From: Nigrospora sphaerica
Taxonomy: Eukaryota > Ascomycota > Sordariomycetes > Amphisphaeriales > Apiosporaceae
Length of the DNA: 64,000 nucleotides
Direction of reading: 5' to 3'
NCBI GenBank assembly: GCA_018287875.1
Contig: JAGVVL010000002.1
Location: 4,154,001 to 4,218,000, forward strand
The notes under the pieces: generated by a model
Seen by the model: only the letters and a program-made list of their open reading frames with translations
Database searches by the model: none
Told to the model about the DNA's origin: nothing
Shown here: piece after piece, positions 36,002 through 49,600 of the stretch
Layout of the letters: every line of letters begins with the position of its first letter
How positions within the stretch are numbered: the stretch's first letter is position 1
Translations under genes and position numbers: made by a program

Positions 36002-39000
36002 GAACCACAGGCGCAGGCCTTGGGGTGATCGGTAGCCCCGGATATAGCAACTAATGGAGGCTTTTCCTTTGTTACACCACCGTTAATGAGAAATCAGAAC
36101 ATTTAACCCGGTATATACCATTATACTTGGACCCGGGCGGCTGGGTAGCAGAGATAGAGACGGCCCTCGGGAGCCATCTCGAGCCGACGCTACGCGAGGT
36201 AGCGCTTGTCAGGACCACCTATTCAGACGCATCCAAGCGAGTCTCGGCCCGGTGCGCAGTGGCCCGGGGGCTCACGGCGGAACAATTAACCTTGGCCGGG
36301 CTGGTAGCCGGCCATGGATAGCACGTCATGGCTACCAGAGGGGTTCCGAGGCATGCCCGTGCTGCCTGCCTGCCTGCCTCGCGGCGGTGCCAGAGCAGCA
36401 CAATGGTCCCGGCAGCCTTGGCCAAGCTCTGCTCTCGTCATCAACTAGGAGTCGCGTGCCGTGGGTGGAGATGGTGTGGTTACTCGAAGCCGTAGGCAGC
36501 GAGCAATCATCGTCCGAGACCGTCGCCCGCCAAGAACGCAGCTTCGGGGGTTGCGAGCCGGCGAGATTGGTCAACGAACAGGGTGCCATGGGACTTGGTA
36601 CGTATCACGCAGGCGGCGATCCGACAGCGGCTGGCCAGCGAGCTGCCCGGGGCCTGGGTTGGGGCAGGTCTTTTTGGATGAGGATAAGGAGGAGGAGGAC
36701 ATTTAGCAGCGGGCGTGGGGGTTCAGAGGAGAAGAAAAAGAAACCGAAAGCCTCGATACCTGGAGGGCTCTCGTTGTCGTCCCGATAGTCCCCCGTCGAA
36801 CTGGGGCAGGGGCAGACGAATCCACTCGAGGCAGCCCGAAAAGAGGAGCTGGTTTGGTGGGAAACGGGCGCGAAGGGGACCCGTAAGACGGCAGGTGGGG
36901 ACGGGAGCGGGAATCCCCTTGACAGATAAAGCCCGAAGGCGGAAGCTGAGATGGAAAGCCCTACGACCAGGTCAGTGCTTTACATACATGGTGCTGACTC
37001 GCGGCCAGTCCATGTGTGTGGCACGGACAGGAAGAGACGACGTGGAGAGGAGAAGGGAAGGAGGGAGAGAAAGGCGATGGATACTGGGATCCTTCCGGGA
37101 CCATTTTCAAAAGTGGTTTGCATCCGTGATCAAAACGGTGGTGTCATATCGGCGCCTACGGGCAGCGAGAGCTTCTAGGGGCCTTCGGTCGCAGCTGTCG
37201 CATGCGGGTGAGCAGCCATGTAAGAAGGAAATGTGGGCATGAAGGTGAAGGCTGGCCATTCATGGATGGTCGTCCATGGCTGGTGGCTCTACTCCGGTGC
37301 ATCTCGTTGGGCCTATTCTTACTCCCATACGGATGCGGACGTGTCAATGCTACCCAGTCATCGGGCTGCTGCTGTCAGCCCTCGGTTCCATCTGAGGACG
37401 CCCGACCGGCCGTCCACCCGATGGGAGGGGAGTGGAAATGGATATTGAGATGCACTCGCATCCATCCATGCATCTTGGGCCCATTACACCCACCCACCTA
37501 GGCGACTTTAGTAAGGCGGGTCTGGGATGTAAGAGTGTTACTCGGTATCTATCCATGGAGGCTGGTCCAAGTGTGAGCTCGCGTTGCGTCCCGAGAGATT
37601 GGCGCAGAGCTGGGATGTTATCTGTGACTGGGCCTTCCACTGGGCTGCTATCTATGACTGGGCCTTCCACTGGGCTGCTTGCTGCATGAAGCCATACCTC
37701 TTACCCAGGTACCTCTCTTTCGTGGCTGATCTCCGGGTGGGAAATGGACGGGTGAACGGATCAGGTAAGAGAAAGGTAGGTATTGATCCAGGCCATGAGG
37801 TCGATCCCCGGGTTGCCCGCCCTCTCTTGCTCTTCCCCTCTCCCTCTCTAACCTAGTTTCTACCCCCCCTCTTTCTACCGACCACGCGCCCCCGTAAGAA
37901 AGCGCGCCGAGCCCCAAGTGCCGTAATCAAGCTCGCCAAGTCTGCGCCCAAGAGTGCTGGGAATGCTTAGGATGGATATGCTCGAGACCCGCCTACCCCA
38001 GCAGCTGCTTCCGTGTTTTCATTCATGGACTGGACGTCCATCGTACGGGTGCTCGTCATTCACCCCGTCTCAGCCGCAGGCGCTACCTCACGATGACGGA
38101 CGCGCCGGCCAGATCACGCTCTTTTTCGGCCGGCGGCGAGTCCAAAATGGCGAGAGATACAAACCAAGCCATATTTGCTCAGACGGGGTAGGTACCTCTT
38201 TGCGTGCTCTCCAATGGATACCTGGATAAAGGTCGGTAGGCAGGGACTTAGGGTTCCATCGAGAAAGCAAAGAGATGGAAGCGGCGAGGGGGTGCACACG
38301 GTTAAGTACATGTAGAACGTACGATCTGCCTGCTGACGGTTGTTTATTAGCCTCCAGCTCTCGCCCACCCCGTTCGTCTGTGCCGGGACTCTGGCCGTAT
38401 CATCCATTGGCACAGCCAACGGCCGGGCAGCGAATAGTGTCTGCTAAGAAACAAGGCGAGACCGCGGGTTCGACCAACCACAAGCCGCCCGTCCGTTATC
38501 ATCCCATGTCGGAGCTGTCATGGCAGGATTTGGTTCACGGTCTCCATTACGTACCTCCCCAGACCGGGCAGCTGCTTGTTGCATCTATACCACCCAGACG
38601 ATCCGCCATCTCTCCTAAACCGGTCTAACGTACCTCGCAACTTTGTGAGCCACTCCCTAGCTAAGTATGGAGAGATGGATGTCTGTTTCCCTTGCGCCGG
38701 CTCGTGGTAGGGATCGGTGCGCGTTGGCGATACCGAGCAGGTGTGGGAGACGAGCTCCAATGGGTCTTTCCACCTGTTACGTTGCAGTCCGCCGTATCAG
38801 GCCAACAACAGATATCACCTCCTCCTCCTCTTCCCCCCTCCCATACCAAGTCGTTCCATCCCATCGGCTCTCATCCTTGCAACCGCGCGTGTGCCCTGCT
38901 CTCGCCTGCTACACGTACCTCCCCCGCTCCCCCCCCCTCCAGCTCTCTCTTGCTCTGCCCATTCACAACCCCTGGCCTTGTCGTCGTCCTGCCAATCCTT

Positions 39001-39335
39001 TCCCAACCCAGCACTGCGGCGTACAGTAGTCACATAACGGCCACGGGGCCGCCCTCGTCCCTCTGGCTTCCTTCTTCTCCAGTTCCAGCACCCCTCGTCA
39101 TAGCGCCCACGGATACACTTGGAGCACCACCCTGTCGAACTCGCCCCCCCAAGAACGTTCCTGGGAGCCGGGCATATAAGAATTGGTTCCGTCCACACAT
39201 CCTGCCCACAGGGGGGCATCCTCCAGCCCCAAGATATCTCTCACCAACTTCACCTGCCTTGTCTGAAGCACCCAAGTAACAACTACCCAGGTAGCTGCTC
39301 AGCCGTCTGGTCGCCTTTTCCTCCCCCACCCCATC
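36002..39335. other. Intergenic region upstream of amino-acid permease
   Basis: About 3.3 kb without a recognised gene. Contains a CTGC tetranucleotide run (36362-36379) and a 30-base duplication (37621-37680). The last ~500 bases are strongly C/T-rich, suggesting the permease promoter and leader. Confidence 0.5.
37621..37680 (+). repeat. 30-base tandem duplication
   Basis: Two adjacent 30-base copies (37621-37650 and 37651-37680) sharing GACTGGGCCTTCCACTGGGC and differing at only two positions, which indicates a recent duplication. Confidence 0.9.
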
Positions 39336-41248
39336 ATGGCGGCCGACAAGGACGTAGAGTCCTCTTCTCCCGCCGAAAAGAGCCACATCCCCGAAGCCAC
39401 GAGGACTGCCAGCCATCAGGATGGCGCCGTCCGTTCGGATAATTTCATGACGCGCAATGGTCTCAATCTCGAGTCCTTTAAGAAACGTGACTATGGCCAC
39501 GGTATCGTCGAGTTGGACCGGTCCATGAAGCCGCGGCATCTGCAGATGATTGCCATTGGTGGCTCCATCGGCGCCGGCTTCTTCGTCGGTTCGGGCAGTG
39601 CTTTAAGTACTGGCGGGCCAGGTTCTCTCCTGATTGACTTCCTGATCATAGGGTATGTTGCCGTGGTCTTCCTTCCACTTCCCCCTCGGCCCCTGTTGGT
39701 GCCGGGCCCTGCCGTCGCGCTGATGTCGCTTTCAGGGTCATGATGTTCAACGTCGTCTACGCCCTCGGCGAGCTGGGTTGCATGTACCCCGTCTCCGGTG
39801 GCTTCTATACCTATGCGAACCGCTTCATCGATCCCTCGTGGGGATTCGCCGTATGTATATGCCCCGCGGCCCTCTTACCCCGTGCTAACTGGCTGCCGAT
39901 AGATGGGATGGAACTACGTCATGCAGTGGGCGGTAGTGCTCCCCCTTGAGCTCACCGTCTGCGGCTTTACGGTGCAATACTGGAACAAGGACATCACGGT
40001 TGCCGCTTGGATTACGATATTCTGGGTTGCCATCATTGTTGTTAACGTCTTTGGCACGCTGGGGTACGCCGAAGAGGAGTTTGTGTCCTCGTGCATCAAG
40101 TTGACGGCGACCGTCATCTTCATCATCATTGCTTTTGTCCTCGTCCTCGGTGGCGGCCCCTCGAACGGTATGTACAGCCAGTACTGGGGCGCTCGCCTTT
40201 GGTATGAGCCGGGAGCCTTCCAGAATGGTTTCCGAGGATTCTGCTCCGTCTTCGTGACGGCCGCCTTCGCCTTCAGCGGCACCGAGCTGGTTGGTCTGGC
40301 TGCCGCCGAGGCCCATAATCCGGTTCGGTCCCTGCCGGGCGCCATCAAGCAGGTTTTCTGGCGGATTACCCTGTGAGTAGACGTGCTTCCGGCGGCCTCT
40401 CGCTCAACGAGCCGGTCCGACTAATGTACTCGGGTAGCTTCTACATCCTGGGTTTGTTGTTCATCGGTCTGCTGGTTGACAGCAGGGACGAACGGTTGCT
40501 GGGCGCCAACCCCTACGCCGATGTCAGCGCCTCCCCCTTTGTCATCGTCGGCATCAACGCTGGCCTGCACGGTTTCGACTCCTTCATGAATGTCATCATC
40601 CTCATCTCCGTCATCTCCATCGGCGTGTCGGCCGTTTACGGCGGCAGTCGAACACTGACGGCCCTCGCGCAGCAGGGTTTCGCCCCCAAGATCTTCACCT
40701 ACATTGACCAGTCCGGCCGCCCGCTCTTCTCCGTCAGCGCCATCCTGGCCTTTGGCGCCATCGCCTACGTCAGCTTGGCCGAGGCCGGCGCCGAGGTCTT
40801 TGCCTGGCTGCAGGCCATCTCGGGCCTTGCCGCCCTCTTCACCTGGGGTTCCATCTGCCTGGCCCACATCCGCTTCCGGACGGCATGGAGGCACAACGGC
40901 CACACGACGGACGAGATCCCCTTCCGCGCCATTTTCGGCGTGACGGGATCGTGGGTGGGGCTTGCCTTGTGCGTCATCGTCCTGGCCTTCCAGTTCTACA
41001 AATCCATCTGCCCGCCCAAGGGCGGTTACGGGGATGCCGAGAGCTTTTTCAAGGACATGCTGGCCTTGCCCATGGTCATCTTCTTCTGGATCTGCGGCTA
41101 CGCCTGGAAGCGCAAGGGCTGGATTCGAATCGACCAGATTGACGTCGACTCGGGCCGCCGCGAGCTGGACTGGCACGAAATCAGGGCGTACCGCGCCGAG
41201 CTGGCCGCCCAGCCCACGTGGAAGCGGCTTCTGCACGTCTTCTTTTAA
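39336..41248 (+). CDS. Amino-acid permease, yeast AAT (APC) family
   Basis: Exons 39336-39652, 39736-39850, 39903-40372 and 40438-41248 give 570 residues. The ~70-residue N-terminus is hydrophilic and Ser/Lys-containing, as in nutrient permeases controlled by ubiquitin. It is followed by the family signature around helix 1 ([21 protein letters not shown]), [19 protein letters not shown], the helix-6 region [19 protein letters not shown] and about twelve hydrophobic segments. The tail WKRLLHVFF is cytosolic. It should be a proton-coupled plasma-membrane importer of amino acids; Gap1/Agp/Dip5-type specificity cannot be resolved by eye. The start follows a long pyrimidine leader with context CATCATGG. 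The frame is intact. Confidence 0.95.
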
Positions 41249-42093
41249 AGCCTTCGCCCGCGGGAAGCAGAGGGGCCGCCGGGGGGAAGTGCCTCGGCAA
41301 CACTGTAGAGCCTCCCCAGCGCGAAGTTCGGTATTGTTCAGCTTCCCCCAAACTCCGGTGCAAGACGCACCGTCTCCTTTCGCGCATGGTAAGAACAATC
41401 CTTGGAATTTGCTTCTGAATGATACCACTTGAGACCCCACGCCTTCTCGCATCTCTTGCATGATATGACCCGCCAAAAAACGCCACCGCCGAGGCCTGTC
41501 GAAAGGAACTGTTCCCACTGCCTGTCCCCTTCGGATGGGGACGCAGGGGCTCCCCGGGCACGGCGATCCCCTGGAGTATGCAGGAACGGGTATGCCTGCA
41601 GACTGGAGGGGTACATAGTTGCCAGGCCTTCCCGGGTGGTGAACTAGCTTTGGCTCCGCACCCAGTCCGAACACCCAGCTCCCTTGCCGAAACCTCTTTA
41701 AAACCCATCAATTCGACATTTGTGTCCGGGTTACTGTACAGCCGAGAGCCTCCAGTCCACAGCGCAACCCTCCGCACACATGGCAACCGTGGTGTATCGC
41801 TAGATGAAGACAATATATAGTTACAATAAGACACACACAATGGGGCGCGCCTTCTTTCACCCGGAATCCGCGCATCGCGCTGACACGGGACCCCGTAGCC
41901 GTCGTGGGCGCCCCTGGCATTTCGTCGTGTCGCATACTCATCATCCATGCCTACACCTGGGCCTCATGAAATCTTCGTATCGACAACGAAACAACCCTGC
42001 CACCGGCCTGTGCGACACCACACCCGTCGGGCCGGCGGGAAGGCCTGCGTCGTCTGTTCTGGCGGCCAAAGTTCCTGGAAACCCAGTCGCATC
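41249..42093. other. Convergent spacer, permease / SAPS protein
   Basis: Tail-to-tail spacer of 845 bases. AT-rich stretches near 41805-41835 may serve 3'-end formation. No gene is seen. Confidence 0.5.
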
Positions 42094-45000
42094 CTAGACG
42101 ACGACCTCCTCGTCGTCGGGATCCTCGATACTCGTCCTCGAAGTGGCCTCGTGTGTGCTCTTAATCTTCTTTCCGTCATCGCCTGTGACGGTGCTCTGTT
42201 CGCCCGCCGAGGTCGTTCCGGCCTCGTCGCTCTTGGCTGGCTTCTCCTTCTCCCTTTCTTTGTCCTTCTCCTTGGACGTACCGAAGCCCGGACTGCTGAA
42301 TGGCCACAGGCTGGTGAATGCAGAGCTCTTTTGGTTCTGGCTCGGGGGATGAACGGGAAGCGGCTTGACGATGACATTGGTCTTGCCAGAACTGGCGTTG
42401 CCCTCCCCGTCCACCTCGGGCATGGCAAAGTCTCCAAACTCTTCGTCATCATCGGCGGCGTCATCCTTGTCCGAATCGGAGTCGTCGTCTCTGCCGTCGC
42501 CAAACTTCTCCTCCTGACGAGACAAAGTACCTCGCCACCAGCCGCCGCGGCCTTGCGAATTCCAGGCGCCGCCGGCATTGCCGCTTTCGTCGCCCAAGCC
42601 GTCATCGCTATCGTCGTCCTCGTCAACATCCTCAGCGTCGTCTTCAAAGGGGTTTCGCAGCGTGCTGTCGGGTCCCGTTGTCATCGACAGCTCATCCTGG
42701 TCGTCGTTCTTCTCCGTATCTGCCGATTGCGCCGACGTCGCTGCCGAGCTTTTCTGATGCATGGCGAGCCGTGCCGCCAGCTGCAGACGAGCACGCGACG
42801 GCGGAATGTTCAGAGGAGGAGGCGGCGGAGGCGGCGGAGGGATCGACGGGGGGTTCATAGATGCCGAAGCTGCGTTCAGGGGATCGGTATAGGCGCGGAA
42901 CTAATGCACGAATTAGCCGACTATCCATCGACCCAGGCCCAGGACAACCGGGATGAGCCGCAGCTCGTGTTTGGCAGGGGGCGGGATGAGTCGAAAAGGA
43001 ACAGAACAGGAAAATGGGGCCACTGGGCCTAAGGGCAGCCCAGAGAGAGGACAACAACAACAAGGGGACCATCACACAGCCCGCGGTACATCCGGTCACG
43101 CGCGGAGGGAGGTGACCAAATGGAAGTGTGGGCGATGTCTTTGCTGTTGCTGCTATCCTACACTGCTGGTATCCTAAACGCTGCTGGAGCCGCCGGATAA
43201 AGGCGTCCAGGTAGGAGTTGCCGAGGGCTGTGGTATCAGGGTGCAAAGTGGTCAATCATCTGGCAACTCCCTTGGAGTGCCAATGTCCACGCCCTTGGCG
43301 ATGGGGCTCCCAGTGGGGCTGTCGGGTTCTGCGGCTTCAGAACTGCAAAGCAGCCATGGGTGGTGTTCAGCCAGTGCAAGCGCACTGCAACGATCGCCAC
43401 CAGCGGCGGAATTTGTCCAAAAGGGGCAGCGTCGGAGCCATCGTGGCTAGCCCGACTAAGCTGGCTCCTGTTCGCCGTGGGATGGGCCACCCAACACCGA
43501 GTTAAGTGCCATGCTGGCAACCGCGGCGCCCAGCACATTCCGCGACGAGCCTGCTGAGGCGGTCGCCGGGGAAGAAGGGGGAATATTTGGGGGCTGTAAA
43601 GGTGCTTGGGGGGAAAGGTGAGGGTTCTCGCCAGACCGAATGTCTAGGCGATCCAATGGGCTACTGACCTCGTTGTTGACTTCCTCCTCGTTGTCTTCCG
43701 ACTCGTCCTCTTCTTCGTCACTGGAGCTCCCGAATCCCGAGCCCAGAAGCCCAGAGCTGATACTGAACGGGCCAAGGCTGCTGCCGCTGCCATTGTCCGG
43801 CAGTTCCATGCTGGCGCCACCGTTCAGACCGGCCTCGGCGAGAGCGTTGGACGCCCCAGCTTGCGAGGCGCCGAGCCCGAGGCTGGATAGGCCCATGCCT
43901 CCGAGGCCGTTGCCAGCCATGGCAGCCCGGTTGCTCATAGCTACCTCGGGCCGGACACCGCCGAGAATTGCGTTGTCCCTTTCTCGCGTCTCGGCCAGGG
44001 CACCCTCTACGTAGTTGATCCAGTCCTGGCTCATGACTCGCTCCAGCACAAGCTCCGACAGAAGTTCGGGAGGGTTGCGCTCCGTGAACTTAACGACCTC
44101 TTCAGCGATGAGGGTTAGGTGGCCCATGTAACCCATTCGAGTCTTGTTCTGGGTTTGCGAGGCCTCGCTAGCGTTCTGGCCCTTGATAATGGCGTTTGTG
44201 ACATCGGCAGCTTCGAAAAGCGAGATTGCCAGTGTGGGGTTGAAGCCACGATCCATAGGGCCATTGAACACTTGCTGTACAATGTCGTACACCACGTTGT
44301 GAAGGAAGTTGTTCCAAGGATACTTGAAGAAGAATGTCTGGGATGCGAGTCAGTGGCAAGTCGCAGCCGCGGCGAATAAATTATCTCACCAGTATAGTTG
44401 GAACAACGCGATGGTTCACAAATTGCATTTTCAGGAAATCCCCGACAACGGGCCCAGTCTGCTCTTCAGTGGGAACTGGCTTGGGCTGTTCGGCCTCGTG
44501 ACCGTCGACAGCAGATGCGTCGCCAATTTCGTTTTTCGGCTCAGGGGTTGTAGAAGCGCCGGTACCTGGCACTGACTCCTCATTGGCGGGCTCCGCCTCC
44601 TTGGAGAGTTTGCTCATATCAACGGTCTCGTCCGTAGACCCAGAGGTTTCGTCCCCTTTTTCGGTCGAGGCGGAATTCGGTTCCACTTCTGTTTGCCGAG
44701 GGCTGGTGGGTGTTTCCGGAGAAGGCTCGGTGGCCGCCGGGGACTCCGAAGCGGCCCCGCCAACATGTGATGCCGTACTGGCAGCGGAAGGGGCCCCTGG
44801 GGAGGTCTTAGATACGAAATCGGCCGTGGCCGCATCTGGCGATGTCTCGGCGGACGCCGGCGTCGGCCCGATGGCTTTAGACTCCAAGTCGGCCGAGAGG
44901 GCAGTTGTGACGGCGGACTTCCTGGGCGATAACGGGGCCACAACCAGCTCGGGGTTCTCAAACTCGGGGATATCCTGCTCATGAACCTGGTTGTCATGGG

Positions 45001-46618
45001 TATTAAGCCGAGGAGAGCTCAAAGGCTCGTCGACGAACTCATCATCGTCCTTATCGAGGAACGAGGAAGACGGGCCGGCGGAAATCTCTTCCTCGGCCTT
45101 GACAAACTCGTGAGACGTGTCTTCGATCATCTCGCCTGACGGCGTTACCTCCTCAAAGCCATCATCGTCCGAGGCATTGGTGACTTCCAAACGGCGTCCG
45201 TCATCGGGCGAAGGGTGGCGGCCGCGCATTGTAAGGTCCTCGGCCGACGACTGCGCCTCGTCGCCGTGGTGGAGGGACAGCTTGCCCTCGGATCGCAGCT
45301 TCTGCCTCTCCTCGTCGCGCAGGGCTATGACCTGCTCCGAGCCCACCTCATTCAACAAGGCCATGTTGCTGCAGTGAAGAAGCTCGGCCATGAGCTCGCA
45401 TGTTTTGAAACGATCGAAGCCAAGGGGCTCAATCTTGTCGCCAAAGGTCGATTCGAGATGCGCTTTTTGCGACGGGGCGTTCATGATCAAGCCCATGAAG
45501 TCGGGCACGGCCTCTGCGAACATGCGCAGAAGGGTGCCCAGGTAAATTGGATCGCGACTCGAAGGCTGGGCGTTGTTGTCGGGACCGACATCCGGGTCGT
45601 AATCCGAGTTGTTTTTACGAATCACCTCGATAATGATACCGACACCCACCGTCAGTGGGTTTCCGCCGCCGAGCATGTAGCTAATCAGCTTTTCAACGCA
45701 AGGCTTCGACACCAACTGCCGGGTGAGTTCATTAGGGCCGATGCAGGCCTGCTCGTTCTGGGAGGCATTGGCCGACACCGTAATGATGGCCTTGATGAAG
45801 TCACCGGCTGACGTTTGCGTGGCCCAGCTGTGTTCGGGACCCAGGAAAGACAGCAAGGTCGGCATCACATCTTTGGTGTAGAGCCACTGTGCAGCCGGGT
45901 CAGGAGGAAAGGTCGAAAGCAGGCGGGGGGGTAGGGGGGTTCAGCTTACCTCGACAATGCCCTGGCCGCTATCTGTCCGCTCCAGGCTGATGATCTTCAG
46001 GAGCAGATCCATGATCATGGGGCAATCCACATGGCGCAGCATGTCAGGCACGGCGCTATCCAGGGATTTGAGAAGCTCCAGCATCTCTTCCGTCTTCTTG
46101 TCGAAGAGAGACTCGTTCACTTTGGTGAAGTAACTAGCCTGCAGCGGATCCAGAGGAGCGGGCAGCTTGAGGAAATTCCAGAAGTTGCGTAGAAGCGAGG
46201 TGCTCTCCATCAAGGCCTCGTAGATGGACCAGTTGTCGGAAGACAGCACCTCGGCAGCCACGTACGCGTATCGGTTGCGCTTCTTCTCGACCTCGTCATC
46301 GTCATTCTCGCCATCGTTGGTTGTCCGGGACGAGGCGCGCGGGCGTGGGAAGGACAGGCGGGACTTGCCCTTCTTGTCCTCGTCGTATTTCTCCTCGTCC
46401 GGGTTGACGACGGGTTCCAGCCTGGGGGCGACTACATACTCGAGCAGCTTCTGCAGGACCGTGTCCTCGCGCAGGTACTCGATGAGCTTGGTGTTGTGCT
46501 GCTTCAGCTCCTGGATCAGGTCGCTCTCGTCCAGGAGGTCCTCAAGCTGAAAGTCCTGCTTGTCGAGAATGGTGTCAATGGTGGAGATGTTGGCGTAGCC
46601 GCCAAATCTCCAGAACAT
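42094..46618 (-). CDS. SAP190: SAPS-domain Sit4 phosphatase-associated protein
   Basis: On the minus strand, exons 46618-45950, 45886-44390, 44337-43669 and 42900-42094 are all phase 0 and give 1213 residues. The N-terminus MFWRFGGYANISTIDTILDK is the hallmark of the family. SAPS helical blocks continue through exons 1-2 (LEDLLDESDLIQEL, NFLKLPAPLDPLQASYF, LLGG-type repeats). A long acidic Ser/Pro/Thr-rich insertion (~430-690) splits them from the block beginning TFFFKYPWNNFLHNVVYDIV (residue 723). The last exon has FRAYTDPLN (946), a proline run, acidic patches and a Lys/Glu-rich segment. These proteins are regulatory partners of Sit4/PP6-type phosphatase in G1 progression and nutrient signalling. 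The family symbol is given loosely, since yeast has several paralogues. The third intron (42901-43668) is unusually long for this genome, and an undetected small exon there is possible. Confidence 0.92.
42901..43668 (-). other. Unusually long intron of the SAPS gene
   Basis: 768 bases between donor GTCAGT (43668 downward) and acceptor CATTAG (ending 42901), against 52-66 bases for the gene's other introns. If retained, the frame stays open for 70 codons to a stop at 43456-43458, giving an alternative, shorter C-terminus. No tRNA, 5S or clear snoRNA was recognised inside. Confidence 0.65.
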
Positions 46619-49600
46619 GGTGACGGGGTTGAGGAGGGCTCGAAGCCCTTTCTCGTTCTCACGCGGCTCGCTGGCTGGGTTTGGGCTGTGGCGGCGGGCC
46701 GGGCAGGCACGTCCAGCATGCGGTCAGCGGGAGGAGAGGCAGTTACGGATGGCTTGGGCCGCGTGGTCAGCACGCAAGATGCCGAGTCGTCGCCGCAGCG
46801 TGCGTGTAGGGTAGGTTGCGAAACCAGAGTCACGGCGGGCAGGTTGGGGTGGAGGACTTGGTTTCGATCGGGGTTCAATCGGGCGGGCTTTTGGCGAGAC
46901 AGAGCGGAGCGGAGGGTCACCGGGGGGGGGGTTTTATGGGATCGATGTGTGGTGGGATGGGCGGTGCGTCGTGGGTGCAGGCGCGGGCCCCTCAATCATC
47001 AGTCGGCCGGAGAAGACTATCGGCCTAGGCGCAGCCGTGGCCGGGATCGCACACACGCGCAGCCAGGCGGCAAAGGGTGAAGGGGCGGGTGATTGTGGTG
47101 GGTAGTATTGGTGTCGCGGTGCGTGGTTGTTGTTTGAGGGAACGTTGGAATGGTACGGCTTGTTGTGGTGGTGGACGAGGGAACGCCCGCCTTAGACGTG
47201 CGCGCGCAGCACCGCCGTCGATCGGTCGTTTGGCCGGTTGGTAAGCCAGCCAGCCAGTCTCGGAAACCTCGGCGTCTCCTCAACAGAAGTACGATGTACG
47301 CAACGATGGAAGCGGGAATACCAACCTCCAGGGACTCTGTATTACAGGTGCAGGTATGTATGTGTGTATGCACGTACTTGGGTAGTATGTATGTAAGTAA
47401 CCGGCATGCCAGGTCCGGTGAGGTCAGTGGTTCGGGGCACTTTGGGTACTCAAGTAATGTAGGTGGTAAGGCATTGTAATGTGGAGGAAACAAGCAGGCG
47501 GGCTGGCGGCAGGAGGAATGGAGGCATGCATCCCCGTCCACACCCGACAGTATACCCTAGGTCGAACTACTACAGTACCTACGTGTATGTAAATTACTAC
47601 CTACCGTAAATACCTATGTAGTAAGCGACTTGGTAATGGCCATAGGGTCGGTCATATGCACATCATTTGCTCGTGCAATTGATTGATCATCCACTGCCCT
47701 CATGTCGTAGGGCAGCAGGCGGGTGCTGCTTACGGCACGCGCTTCCATTCCTTCCATGAGATGTCGCCTGCCGCCTCCTCCTCGTCCTCCCTTCCTTGGT
47801 GGGGGAATTGCTCGATCATGTCACCTTGGGACCCCCCCTGAAGATGGGATACGTGCAGGCAGAAAGGCATGACGAACACATCGGCGGAGTCGCCCGGTGA
47901 GCACGGCCCGACGGGCTACACCCTCGAGTTGAACAACACCTATACCATACAGTGGATATCAAGTACTAGCCAAGACTGGATGGATGATATTGGATGCAGA
48001 CAACTCGACAAAACCCCCGGCTGGCTCGGGCATTCTGGAGAGAATGACAGACGTGCCGCGGTCCTAACTTGGTGTCTCATGTAGGCAGGCCACTCGGTAG
48101 TTACCCAATGACGACCTATTCCTCATCGTCACATTGCTAGGTACATTGAGCGGGTTGGGCTCTAGCCTCTAGCTGTCTTGGAAACGGCCCGGGACAAGAT
48201 AGGGGAAGGACGCACACAATCAACAGTCCGTACTGCTAGCCTCCCCTCGAACGTACCTAAGCTGGCAGGGCAAACAAGCAAAGTTGAGATACAGGGGGCA
48301 CAAGTATACCTGTTTGGCAGTGCGATTAAGTCTACAACCAGAGACAGAGAGAGAAATCTTCGGAGCTTTCCATCCTCCTTGGTCTGCCAGGGCTGACAAG
48401 GTCCAACTCACTACGGGCCGCGCGGGCTGGCCAGCTAATCATAACAAACGGGAGGACAAGCCGTGCCTGGTCTGGTTGGTAAACCCGTGCCTGTTGGATT
48501 AACCCGCCACGGAGACCGACACCCTCCCTAGCGGGCGACCATCCATCCCATACCATCACCACGACCCCCCTACCACGGACGTTTCTCCTCCCCTCCCACC
48601 ACCTTACCTCTTATTGTACGGGATGTGTATGTACACAGTACTTCTCAAGGTCGAGGCAAGGGCGTGGGCCACGTGGAACTTAACCTCATGGAGATTAGCG
48701 CTCACACCTTACGTATACGCAGCACTTCGTAGGCCATTCCCGCACGTGAAACAACCTAGATCAACCCGCACCCGCTAAAAGCTACTCTACACGTGAAGCC
48801 CACCCCGGCTCGGGATAGATGAAAGATGGAATCAACCTGGATAAGAGAATCCCCCACGTACATACCTCTTTGCCCAGGTGGCCCGTTCCGAATCTGTCAA
48901 GCCATTCCTTCATGTGCGACTTGTTTACCGTGCCTTCTACGGCGTGGTTGTCTTTGTTTCTTCGCAACTAATGCAACGTGGGCACCGGTTATTGGAAGCG
49001 CCCGAAATCAAGCCCGGGCTAACTGATATATCATCAAGGCGTTGAGGGACTTCTTGTTGGTCCCTTAGACCTGCAGGCTTCAATTCCCACGTAGGATCCA
49101 TTTGTAGGTGCGGCTATCTTCATGCATCCAAGTTGCCGGCGTGCAAAACCCCGGCGTATTGGACGTAGTGTGCCTGGATACAGCCAATCCATCGAGCCCG
49201 ACGCAGTAACGAACCTTTTGGCACTCGATGAAAACGTTCGGGTGCCTTCTCCGTACCTCTTTTCCTGCCGTAACTTCGCTACTAAGTAACCCCGATGCAA
49301 AGGACGATTTGTCTTCCCTGAGATGCGGATTCTTCCCACACCCCCACTGTGTGAGGCCACAAGGCTAGATGCCAAGTCGGCGCCAAGCCGAAGCCGCCCC
49401 CGTTTTCCGCCGCAGCCAAATTATCTAACAGGCGAAGAGAAACGGCCGGGAAAGTTTGGTAGTCCAACGCCTTCTGGCGCCCACATATGTTGTCGACGAT
49501 GGTACCCGTAAAAACCGTTACGCCCGACGTGTGACGGCTAATGGACGCGTGTCTATTCTCTCGCTTCTCTATTTCCTCTGCTTCTTTACAAATCAGCTCG

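Noticed and set aside
43456..43668. Taking the open continuation after the third SAPS exon as the real C-terminus
   Set aside because: The downstream exon beginning FRAYTDPLN with the proline run matches the expected family C-terminus, and both splice sites are in phase. The continuation is kept only as a possible retained-intron form.
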